From NCBI GenBank assembly GCA_023898385.1, contig CP060220.1:806001-870000 (forward strand): DNA of 64,000 nt. The letters are read 5' to 3'. Position numbers and translations under genes: made by a program. Position 1 is the stretch's first letter. Each line of letters starts with the position of its first letter. This stretch comes from Pseudobdellovibrionaceae bacterium (GTDB lineage Bacteria; Bdellovibrionota; Bdellovibrionia; Bdellovibrionales; UBA1609). The notes under the pieces are model-generated. The model was given only the letters and a program-made list of their open reading frames with translations. It made no database searches and was not told where the DNA came from. Shown piece by piece: positions 16,615 to 24,740 of the stretch.

Positions 16615-18987
16615 TTAGGCTCCTGGGATTTTTTGGACCTCAATTTGTCGAACTTTTGACCAGTCGGAGGTGTGTTTTCCGTGGACAGCTCTCACCCGCC
16701 AGTAAGTGGTATTGGCTTCAAGCGAATCTTTAAACACGAAGCTAGCGCTGTCTTTTTTGATGTTCTTGTACACACCGGAGAAGTCTTCAGCCCGTGACAT
16801 CTGAAGCTCGTAGTGCTTTACGTTTTTGACATCAGACCATTTAAATAAAATAGGCTCCTGTCTGCTTCCGCCAAATGAAACCATAGTCACACCATCGATT
16901 GGCAGTTGCACCTGTGGAGCCTCAAGTGAGAGCTTTTTCTCAAGATTCACTTTGACTGGTTTTGTGTAACTGCTCAGTTTTCGTTTTTCATCCTTCATAG
17001 CGGCTACCGACAGGTAATACTGACCTTCATCAGCCAACTCTAATGTCATGCCTGAGTCTTTCACCTGTTTTTTTGCCACCACTTGTTTCATATCTGGGTC
17101 CTTAGCTAGAATAGCATTGTAAGACTCTGTCCATGGAAGATTTTGCCATTGCACCTTCACCGGTTTGTAAACCGCGGTTAGGTATTTCGGATCATCAAAT
17201 GACTGACTAAATTCAAAGCTTGGTGGTATGGCTGGAGGGGCTAGTTGCGTTTTCAGGGTGCCCGTGGAACTCGGTTCTGTTTTGTCGCCATTGGCGTACA
17301 CACCTTGCACTCGCCAGTAGAAATTCCCCAACGTGACATCTCTCCAATCAAAGGAATTGTCTTTTAGAGTCTCAGAGACAAGTGGTTTTTTAAACGTTTT
17401 TTCTTTTGATATTTGTATAATATATTTTTTTATTTTCTTTCGATTTTGCCATTGAAACTTCGGTGGGTTTAACAGTTGGTCGGCCACACTAGATGGACTT
17501 CGAACATCCACCTTTTCATCAAATTTCAGCAGCACTTTGAGGTCTTTTTTAACAAGTTTCAAGGGCGAGACATCGAATAGAGGTTTTGGTTTTTCAATTG
17601 GACGCGGAGGACCGTAGGCCGTTTGGGCTTCCACTTCGGCCAAGCTCTCCCCGGCTCCAGGCTCTAAAAACAAGACTTGCAGATCTTCGGCTGCTTTTTC
17701 TGCCGGTGGTGGAGTCAAATCAGTCGCAGGTGTGGGCTCCAAATACACCACCTGAAGATTTTCTGTTTTATCCACAAAGAAAGTCCCTATCTGACTCCAT
17801 AGCATGGGTTCGCTCTCACCGCGTTCAGCTGACACCCGCCAGTGGTAGGTGCCCTTTGGCAAGGCCACCGGTTCATATCGTGTTTTGTTGGTCATAATAT
17901 CAAAAACAGGAGCTGAGAAATTCTTATCCGTGGCCACCTGCAGCTGGTATTTTCGTGCCCCCGCCTTGGGGGTCCATTCAAAACTCAGGTTCAGAGTGTC
18001 GCTTTCACCGAGTGGTTTTTTTGCCGTCAAATTGAGATTCACAGTGGGATAGATCAGCTCTGGCCCCTCATTTGAGGAGAAGTTAAAGGCCACGGTTTGG
18101 CTAAGGGGTTGTGGGTCCACTTCATCCTGAGTGGTTAAGCGCCAATAGTATTTGGTTTCAGGTTTGAGATTTTTAGCCTCCACACTCAACTTTGAAGCGT
18201 TTGTTTTTTTAGCTAACACTGTGGTGCGAAAATCTGCGGATTCAGAAAGTTGAAATTTCAATTTTTCATTTGGATTTGCTTTGCTCCACTCAAATACGAG
18301 TTGGCCATTTTTATCTGCAGACGCGACCGTGTTGTTTGTCGGTCCCAAGGCATCCACTGACAAGAGCTGTTTTTCAATTTTTAGGTCTTGGCTTATGATT
18401 AGATTTTCTTTGTCGCCCACGGTTTCGGTTTTACCAAGAATATGGACCTCAACAGATCCGGCTTTGGGTGCCATGCGCACTCCGCCGTTTTTTATACGAA
18501 TGATTCGGGCCTTAACGCCATCGGTACTTTTAAGTTTTGCTTTTTCATTGCCGTTTTTGATGCTAATTGACTGTTGCCCTGAAAGATCCGCCATTAAAGT
18601 GCCGGCCTGTAGGTCAAGACTGACCTCGTCGCCATCCCGGCGAATGACCACTAAACTGCTAGCCCCCACCTGAATGGTGTTGCCATCTCCCAAGCTGATT
18701 TCTGTTTCAGAATTCTCGCCGGTAAAGATGCTATCGCGATCAAAAACCACTTCTTCGCTGGATAAGTCATGCCACATGAGGCTTCGGTTCACTCGTCGAC
18801 GAACATCATTTCTTGAAAATTCAATGCGACCAATGGGCTCAAGAGAAGGATTATTTGAAGCCAAGCGACTAATAAGGATATTTTCATTCCACAGCAGTAC
18901 GCCAAATACGCACGCGCCCACTAACGATATCGCTAAAATGAATTTGTCTAGCCTGCCAAGGCTTTGGTCCATCATATAGTCGTTCAA
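16615..18987 (-). CDS. FecR-domain protein with fibronectin-like repeats
   Basis: This 790-residue protein has one N-terminal membrane helix (FILAISLVGACVFGVLLW). A FecR-like domain follows (about 70-200), with repeated IEFSRNDVRRRVN, TEISLGDGNTIQVGA and VSLDLQAGTLMADLSG. The rest holds several fibronectin-III-like modules, each with KYYWRLT, TYHWRVSAERGES, NFYWRVQG or TYWRVRAVHGKHT. The helix would anchor it with the bulk in the periplasm. The C-terminal repeats suggest scaffolding or envelope binding. It is divergent from the PP2C phosphatase at 19089, with about 100 AT-rich bases between them that could hold both promoters. Confidence 0.75.
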   Translation of the reverse strand: MNDYMMDQSLGRLDKFILAISLVGACVFGVLLWNENILISRLASNNPSLEPIGRIEFSRNDVRRRVNRSLMWHDLSSEEVVFDRDSIFTGENSETEISLGDGNTIQVGASSLVVIRRDGDEVSLDLQAGTLMADLSGQQSISIKNGNEKAKLKSTDGVKARIIRIKNGGVRMAPKAGSVEVHILGKTETVGDKENLIISQDLKIEKQLLSVDALGPTNNTVASADKNGQLVFEWSKANPNEKLKFQLSESADFRTTVLAKKTNASKLSVEAKNLKPETKYYWRLTTQDEVDPQPLSQTVAFNFSSNEGPELIYPTVNLNLTAKKPLGESDTLNLSFEWTPKAGARKYQLQVATDKNFSAPVFDIMTNKTRYEPVALPKGTYHWRVSAERGESEPMLWSQIGTFFVDKTENLQVVYLEPTPATDLTPPPAEKAAEDLQVLFLEPGAGESLAEVEAQTAYGPPRPIEKPKPLFDVSPLKLVKKDLKVLLKFDEKVDVRSPSSVADQLLNPPKFQWQNRKKIKKYIIQISKEKTFKKPLVSETLKDNSFDWRDVTLGNFYWRVQGVYANGDKTEPSSTGTLKTQLAPPAIPPSFEFSQSFDDPKYLTAVYKPVKVQWQNLPWTESYNAILAKDPDMKQVVAKKQVKDSGMTLELADEGQYYLSVAAMKDEKRKLSSYTKPVKVNLEKKLSLEAPQVQLPIDGVTMVSFGGSRQEPILFKWSDVKNVKHYELQMSRAEDFSGVYKNIKKDSASFVFKDSLEANTTYWRVRAVHGKHTSDWSKVRQIEVQKIPGA

Positions 18988-19088
18988 CTCCTCAAGGTGC
19001 TATCGTAATTGCAGGCTGAAAAGTTTAGAAAAAAATAAAATAATAAAAATCTTTAGTTTTTCTACACTTCGCCCGACAAGTGAGAGCA

Positions 19089-20954
19089 ATGAAATTTATG
19101 AGCAATATATCTTTAAAGCTTAAGTTAATGATGATGCTGGTTTTACTAACCACCATAATGCTTGTGGTGTATGGATGGCTGGCCATTGTAGACTTTCGTC
19201 GTGACAAGATTGCCTACGTATTTGATGCCAATTTATCGCACAGTCGATCCACCGCCATTCAAATTCGCTCGGAGCTGGACTTTGCGGTAGACAAGATCAA
19301 CTTTTATTTACGTGGTTTTAATTCGCAGAAAGTGACCTTTCACCCCTATGCTCAATCAATGTTTACAAGCGACAGTTTATTGCAGGGGCTTTGGGTGTTT
19401 CAACCAAATAGCCAATCTCAACAGTACGTCGAGGCGACAAAGATCCTCCAAGACGGCCTTCCCGTTACCACCGAACAACTTTCTGAGCCCTTTAACTTTC
19501 TGACTCAAGAGGCCTTAGCGAACAAGATTTCTCTTAGAATTCTACCTGAAGTCCCTGGTCATTGGCTACTCGGGTTACGTGTGGCATTGGCCGGGCAAGC
19601 GGAACCGGTCGTGGTTATATCTTACGTAAATAAGGGTGGGTTTATTGAATCCTTCGCCCAAGGCCAGATGCAGGATTCGTTTATTGTGCGAGACACCGCA
19701 GAGCGTGTGGTCTCCCCGATTCACTGGACCTATGATCTGCCAGAGTCGGCAGTGGATGGCGCCATTAATGCCATTTTAGATAAATTGGCCGGCCCTGAGG
19801 TAATTAGTACCTATCAAGCAAAAGGATCGAAAGAAAAATACCTGGTGGCCGCTTCTGAAATTGGATATGGGGGCCTAAAGGTTGTGTCGATGATTCCGGA
19901 GTCGACAGCGCTAGAGGCCGTTTATGTGATTGTGATTAAATCTGTGTTATTTATTATGTTACTCATCTGCATCACCGTCTTTATTAGTGTGTTGAGCTCC
20001 ACGGGGCTGACTGCTGCACTCAAGCGATTATTAGCCGCGACTCAACAGGTGGCTCAAGGTAATTTTGATGTGGAAATTCCTGGCCAGGGCCGTGATGAGG
20101 TGGGTTCGCTATCTGCAGGTTTTCGATTGATGGCGGCTGAAATCAAGCGTCTACTCAGTGAGACGGCAGAAAAGGCTCGCATGGAGTCTGAGTTGAAAAC
20201 AGCCCAGGTTGTTCAGTCTACACTCTTCCCGACCGGAGATCTTGTTCACAGTGACCTTGAGATTCGCGGGTTTTATCAGTCAGCCAGTGAATGCGGTGGC
20301 GACTGGTGGTTTTATAGTGAAGTGGGCAGCAAGGTTTATTTCTGGATTGGCGATGCCACTGGCCACGGAGTGCCAGCCGCTCTCGTGACCAGTGCTGCAA
20401 AAAGTGCGGCGGGCATTCTTGAAAAATTCCCCGACCTTCCGCTAGATCGAGTGATGGAACTGTTTAACTCAGCCATTTATGGAACTTCTCATGGTACCGT
20501 TATGATGACTTTCTTTTTGGGTTGTTTTGATCGAGACAGCATGCAATTTGAATACTGCAATGCCAGTCACGACCCTCCGTTTCTGATGAGGCCGCAAGAG
20601 GGCAAAAAGCTAAAGAAAAAAGACCTCACACCTTTGATGGAAAAAATAGGAAAACGCCTGGGTGAAACCCCGGACAGCCAATATGAAAAAGTAAGTATTG
20701 ATCTATCCCCTGGGGATAGGATTATTTTTTATACAGATGGCGTCACAGAGCTCAATAACAGTGAGGGCGATATGTGGGGTGAACGTCAGTTTGCCCGCCT
20801 CATATTGCAGTCTTTTAACGACGGCGAGTCATTGCAGGACTCGATGAAGACCCTTGGCGAAAACATCAAGAGTTTTCGTAACGGCCACCCCCTCCATGAC
20901 GATGTGACCTACTTTATGTTTGAGTGCGCAAAAAATAAGCAGCAAGCCGCCTAA
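19089..20954 (+). CDS. RsbU/SpoIIE-type PP2C phosphatase with HAMP domain
   Basis: The protein is about 621 residues. It has a first membrane helix (LMMMLVLLTTIMLVVYGWL), a periplasmic sensor region of about 240 residues, a second helix (VLFIMLLICITVFISVLSS) and a HAMP linker (GLTAALKRLLAATQQVAQGN). A SpoIIE phosphatase domain follows, with SASECGGDWW, GDATGHGVPAALVTSAA, FYTDGVTELNN and HDDVTYFMF as metal-binding motifs. Such proteins dephosphorylate anti-sigma-factor antagonists in a partner-switching cascade. No anti-sigma factor lies beside it. The in-frame GTG at 19080 is a less likely start than ATG 19089. Confidence 0.85.
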   Translation: MKFMSNISLKLKLMMMLVLLTTIMLVVYGWLAIVDFRRDKIAYVFDANLSHSRSTAIQIRSELDFAVDKINFYLRGFNSQKVTFHPYAQSMFTSDSLLQGLWVFQPNSQSQQYVEATKILQDGLPVTTEQLSEPFNFLTQEALANKISLRILPEVPGHWLLGLRVALAGQAEPVVVISYVNKGGFIESFAQGQMQDSFIVRDTAERVVSPIHWTYDLPESAVDGAINAILDKLAGPEVISTYQAKGSKEKYLVAASEIGYGGLKVVSMIPESTALEAVYVIVIKSVLFIMLLICITVFISVLSSTGLTAALKRLLAATQQVAQGNFDVEIPGQGRDEVGSLSAGFRLMAAEIKRLLSETAEKARMESELKTAQVVQSTLFPTGDLVHSDLEIRGFYQSASECGGDWWFYSEVGSKVYFWIGDATGHGVPAALVTSAAKSAAGILEKFPDLPLDRVMELFNSAIYGTSHGTVMMTFFLGCFDRDSMQFEYCNASHDPPFLMRPQEGKKLKKKDLTPLMEKIGKRLGETPDSQYEKVSIDLSPGDRIIFYTDGVTELNNSEGDMWGERQFARLILQSFNDGESLQDSMKTLGENIKSFRNGHPLHDDVTYFMFECAKNKQQAA

Positions 20955-21046
20955 TTACTGGAATATTTTAAAAAACAATTAATTGACGCCCCCATGGACT
21001 ATGCAGATAATTTATGCACAAGTTCATATTGGAAGGGGCATCAAGC

Positions 21047-22438
21047 ATGACATCACTCAAATTAGGACGAATGATTTTTATCATCGCGGTCGGGTATTTT
21101 CTGTCTGCCCAGGCTGTGGCTCAAGAAGCAAAGACAAAAAAGAAATCTGCCCCAAAGGCGGCGGCTAAAGCCGCACCAGAAGAAGGTGATGCTTCTAAAG
21201 AAGTGGCTGCTGACAGTGAACCCGTAGAAGCTAAAGACAGGAAATCAGCAGAAGAAGATACTTCGGCCAAAGAAACTAAAAAGGCAGGCCTCCGAGTGGA
21301 ATGGTTTAAGCCTCAAGTGGGTCGCTCAGCACAAAAAGATCGCGCTCGAGTGACACTTTCTGGGCGAACTCAACCTCAAACTAAGGTGAATATCGAAGAA
21401 GAAAAGGTGGCTCTTGTAGGCAAAGAAGGTGAAGTCACTTATATTGAAAGCGGAAAAGTAGTTGTTAAAGGCCAATCGTTAATGGCCGACAGCGATGGAT
21501 ACTTTGAGCTTGTCCTTGATCTTCCATTTATGACAGCCCAGCTGCCGGTTGCGGTCACGCCAAAAGGGGGCGAAGCGAAGACTTATCAAATTAACCTCTC
21601 TGTGACAGAAGAAGAAGTGCGCATGACTAACCGTGCGGGTCTTCGTTCCTCGCCGTTTACCGATAAGCGTTGGGGGATCTGGGGCGGTATGGGTGTGAAC
21701 TTTGTTTTGTACGGCCAGCACGCCAGCTATTTTGCTAATGGCGAGCCCCTTGATTGGACTACCATTGAAGGCCCCTCCGTATTTCTTAAAGGACAGTGGA
21801 ACATCAACGACCAATGGCGCACGCACCTCACCTTCAACATGTCTCCTGGCTCGGCTACGTCTAAAGACAATCCAGGACCGCAAGATATATCTGTCGAGGG
21901 CAACTCGAGCTACCAATGGCTGATTTTCGCCCCTGAAGCCACTTGGTTCCCCAGAAAGGCCCGGTTTTTGGTCAGCAATAAATACCCCAGTAAACTGGGT
22001 GTTCATTTTGGATTGCAGCAACACATGGTACCGTTCGTGGCCCGGTCATCAACAACGTCACAAGCGGCCACCGAGATTAAAACAAATAGCCTCACTATGG
22101 TTACTGCCGGAGCTCAATATCTGGTAGATTTTAGTAAGAAGTGGTCTTTTGAGACGTTTATGCGATACCAATACCCTGCAATAGCGGGTAGCACCTTTGA
22201 TCTGACTCCTAAGTTTGCCTTTGACGGATCGTTAGGTCTAATTCGTCGTACGGCTAAGCGCACCGGCAAAGGCTACTGGCGTTACGGTGTGTTCTGGTAC
22301 GGTCAGTGGCACAGATACGACGCCACACATGAAGATGCCTACAATGCTGTCAATGATGTGGCTAACAAAGAAGTGACTGTGGACACGACACTGTTTTTCT
22401 CAAATCTTGAGTTTCGCGTAGGTTACGAATTCGATTGA
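21047..22438 (+). CDS. Outer-membrane beta-barrel protein with Lys/Ala-rich N-terminus
   Basis: The product has 463 residues from ATG 21047, which follows GGAAGGGG at good spacing; the earlier ATG 21014 has no such site. A signal peptide ends at AQAVAQEA, then comes a low-complexity Lys/Ala/Glu region (about 25-90). A beta-strand-rich domain covers about 90-190. The C-terminal part (MGVNFVLYGQHASYF, FETFMRYQYPAIAG, YWRYGVFWYGQWH, ending LEFRVGYEFD) has the alternating aromatic pattern of barrel strands. A transcription terminator follows. Specific function unknown. Confidence 0.7.
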   Translation: MTSLKLGRMIFIIAVGYFLSAQAVAQEAKTKKKSAPKAAAKAAPEEGDASKEVAADSEPVEAKDRKSAEEDTSAKETKKAGLRVEWFKPQVGRSAQKDRARVTLSGRTQPQTKVNIEEEKVALVGKEGEVTYIESGKVVVKGQSLMADSDGYFELVLDLPFMTAQLPVAVTPKGGEAKTYQINLSVTEEEVRMTNRAGLRSSPFTDKRWGIWGGMGVNFVLYGQHASYFANGEPLDWTTIEGPSVFLKGQWNINDQWRTHLTFNMSPGSATSKDNPGPQDISVEGNSSYQWLIFAPEATWFPRKARFLVSNKYPSKLGVHFGLQQHMVPFVARSSTTSQAATEIKTNSLTMVTAGAQYLVDFSKKWSFETFMRYQYPAIAGSTFDLTPKFAFDGSLGLIRRTAKRTGKGYWRYGVFWYGQWHRYDATHEDAYNAVNDVANKEVTVDTTLFFSNLEFRVGYEFD

Positions 22439-22460
22439 TAACCCAGTAAATATCGAATGA

Positions 22461-22494
22461 AAAAGCCAAGCTACTTTTAGCTTGGCTTTTTTTT
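22461..22494 (+). terminator. Rho-independent terminator after the barrel gene
   Basis: AAAAGCCAAGCT and AGCTTGGCTTTT form a 12-bp perfect stem with a six-base loop and a following run of T. It ends the transcript from 21047. Because the stem is flanked by A on one side and T on the other it could also serve the convergent gene at 22510. Confidence 0.85.
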
Positions 22495-22509
22495 ATAATC
22501 AAAGGACAT

Positions 22510-23304
22510 CTACAAGAGCCCGATGCCAGGAATGATATCCCACTTCACCACTCCGTTAATGGTCAAACCTGGCGCCTTTAAAGCCGATTCAAACTGCCCT
22601 CCCCCAAAAATCACCGTCCAATTACTTTTGGAGTAATGAATTTGGCCCGTATAGGTGCGGCTGAAGGTTGAGTTCTCAAGCATTTCTAGGTAAATGCCCA
22701 TCACCGAAAAAGCCCACCTCTCATTAAATTTTACACCGAGGGCGGACCGAGCCATAATCAGCCGATCGCGCACACCATTGGCCACAAGCCCTGAAAAGGG
22801 CTCTACATAATCATCCCCTTCCACTTTAGGACTCAAATCGGTCTGTCGATAGCCTGCGAATAAAAACAACGGGCCTGCGCCAAGACCTAATCGGCCTTCC
22901 ACAAAGTGACTCATAAAATCACCCTGGCACCGATAGGCCTCACAATCATAGGCCGTGTAGTCGCGGCTGTTGTTGTAAGCCTCCCCCCCGGCTTTTACGC
23001 CCAAAAAGGAAATGGGATAGACTTCCCACTCCACGAGAGCACCATTATAGACCCCAGCTGTGGACAATGTAAGAGCTCCCCTGGTGTACCCATACCAAGG
23101 GCTTTTACTGGAGTTTCCAGCTCCTGGATTCCCCCAAAGCACAAGCCCCTTTCCCCACTCCAGATCAACTGTCCCGCTTAAGGGGTAGGTTCGTAACTTG
23201 CCACTCACAGTTAAGTCCATATGGGCCCACACTTTCTTTGAGGGACTCCACATCATTAATATTAACAAAAGGGCTTGGATGAGACGAGGTCGTTGGGTGG
23301 CCAT
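22510..23304 (-). CDS. Probable outer-membrane protein, unknown
   Basis: This 264-residue protein has a signal peptide (LIQALLLILMMWSPSKKVWA) followed by repeated amphipathic beta segments (LTVSGKLRTYPLSGTVDLEW, GALTLSTAGVYNGALVEW, LFLFAGYRQTDLS, WAFSVMGIYLEML). Two cysteines (YDCEAYRC) sit in a probable extracellular loop. The pattern suggests a barrel of about twelve strands, but no family was recognised. It is convergent with the barrel gene to its left and shares its terminator region. Confidence 0.6.
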   Translation of the reverse strand: MATQRPRLIQALLLILMMWSPSKKVWAHMDLTVSGKLRTYPLSGTVDLEWGKGLVLWGNPGAGNSSKSPWYGYTRGALTLSTAGVYNGALVEWEVYPISFLGVKAGGEAYNNSRDYTAYDCEAYRCQGDFMSHFVEGRLGLGAGPLFLFAGYRQTDLSPKVEGDDYVEPFSGLVANGVRDRLIMARSALGVKFNERWAFSVMGIYLEMLENSTFSRTYTGQIHYSKSNWTVIFGGGQFESALKAPGLTINGVVKWDIIPGIGLL

Positions 23305-23435
23305 TTTTTGCTCTCCCCTTTCTTGAAATCTATAGTTTTTTCAACTTACTCAATTCAAATATCAATCTAACGGTTGTTAAATGGTACGCAAGTTGCTAAT
23401 TAGACTGTTTTTCCAAATAAAGTAAGGGTGAATTT

Positions 23436-23888
23436 ATGCAGAGCGTTTATGGGGTTTTACTTTGTCTTGTGACCACTGTGTTCTTTGGAGTTTCTGCTTC
23501 TGCGGAAACGGGCGCGACAAAAAGGGATTGTCGCGGAACTCTTTCACAAGCACCGCGCCTGAAGGGGTTTGCTGGGCTGAGATCTGTAGCTTTGGAGACA
23601 GAAGGTGAGATCACCTCCGTTCGATACGAAGATCTTGCTCTGATGGAAGAGTCTGTGCGCAATTCCGTGCCGGAGCCACACCTCGTGCGAGTGGACTCTA
23701 TCGAAGGGCACCTGGCCACAGTGACAATAGCCGAGGCCACTGAAGATGGGGAGCTGGCTTTTCCAACTTCGGAAACCCTGGCGATTACCTTGTCTAAACG
23801 ACTTCAACATGCGCTCCAGTGGCGCCTGGATTACCAAAATCACCGAGAAAAGCCCCTTATTATTTGGGCTATTTTCAGTAACGACTAA
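23436..23888 (+). CDS. Small exported protein, possibly shortened by a stop codon
   Basis: The 150-residue product has a signal peptide (YGVLLCLVTTVFFGVSASA) and an otherwise unrecognised mature part with one cysteine early (KRDCRGT) and an IEGHLATVTIAEA strand. The frame ends at TAA 23886. The same frame continues for 34 codons to TAG 23991 with protein-like composition (QFHKLNLEIPQVFADIKAQQ). The natural protein may therefore be about 185 residues, cut short by a nonsense change, or the continuation may be chance. It precedes the PilZ gene with no terminator between. Confidence 0.5.
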   Translation: MQSVYGVLLCLVTTVFFGVSASAETGATKRDCRGTLSQAPRLKGFAGLRSVALETEGEITSVRYEDLALMEESVRNSVPEPHLVRVDSIEGHLATVTIAEATEDGELAFPTSETLAITLSKRLQHALQWRLDYQNHREKPLIIWAIFSND

Positions 23889-23977
23889 CTCCCCAGGACC
23901 TACGTGCAGTTTCACAAGCTCAACCTCGAGATCCCGCAGGTTTTTGCCGATATAAAGGCACAACAAGTGGGTGAAAA

Positions 23978-24730
23978 GTGTTCTCTTTCTTAGCGAAGAT
24001 TTTTAAAACAAAAAGCGGTTCTGCGAGTGAATCCACTTCACTTCAGAAAATGATTACTTTAAATGCCATGGATCGCCGAGCTAACATTCGGGTGAATTAT
24101 CCTGACATGGGGGCTGTTGGTGGACTTCCTGAGGTGAATATAAAGGGTAAATCCATTCGCGTGGCCGATGTGAGTGTGGGCGGACTTTGCTTGATTGATG
24201 ACAGTGGGCATATGGGTCAATCCGTGGGGCAAAAGGTGCCAATCACTTTGAAGTGGGCGGACGAGCAGATCACTGTGAACGCCATGGTGGTTGGAGTCAA
24301 CCTTAACCGCAGACATATTCAGTTTTTAGATTTAAGCGCTCCCGGTCTTGTGCGACTCAGTTTGCTGTTGAAGCCCGGATACATGGGCACGAAATTTCGT
24401 CAAGTACCCCAAGACGGAGTGGATGTGAGCATTCGCGCTGAAGAGATGTGGCTTGCTCCCACTGGTGAGACGGTGATCTTTCTCCCCGTTTCGAACGACA
24501 GCGAGGTCTTAGCTGAAGTTCACTTTCAACATCATCACGTGGAAATCCTCACCGATTATACACCTGTTTACAAGGTTTCTCGCGGACAAGTGGTGGCGGG
24601 ACAGCGCGTGTCTCCGTACTATCTAGATGAGTTGCTTGTATGTTTGGCCAATTTTAAAAAGCCCAGTGATCGAATCAAAGATCTGATGCGTCACCTTTAT
24701 GAATTTAGTCTGACTGAGAAGTCGGCTTAG
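23978..24730 (+). CDS. PilZ-domain protein
   Basis: This 250-residue cytoplasmic protein starts at a GTG (23978). The PilZ domain has DRRANIRVNYP (the arginine-rich c-di-GMP loop) near residue 30 and VADVSVGGLCLI (DxSxxG) near 65, then VGVNLNRRHIQFLDL. The rest (about 130-250) is not recognised. Both cyclic di-GMP-binding motifs are present. The stop codon lies inside the ribosome-binding site of the next gene (TTAGGAG), so it is probably translated together with the cyclic-nucleotide-binding protein. Confidence 0.75.
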   Translation: MFSFLAKIFKTKSGSASESTSLQKMITLNAMDRRANIRVNYPDMGAVGGLPEVNIKGKSIRVADVSVGGLCLIDDSGHMGQSVGQKVPITLKWADEQITVNAMVVGVNLNRRHIQFLDLSAPGLVRLSLLLKPGYMGTKFRQVPQDGVDVSIRAEEMWLAPTGETVIFLPVSNDSEVLAEVHFQHHHVEILTDYTPVYKVSRGQVVAGQRVSPYYLDELLVCLANFKKPSDRIKDLMRHLYEFSLTEKSA

Positions 24731-24740
24731 GAGATTATCC

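Noticed and set aside
21014..21046. ATG 21014 as start of the barrel gene
   Set aside because: ATG 21047 has GGAAGGGG upstream and puts the signal peptide near the N terminus.
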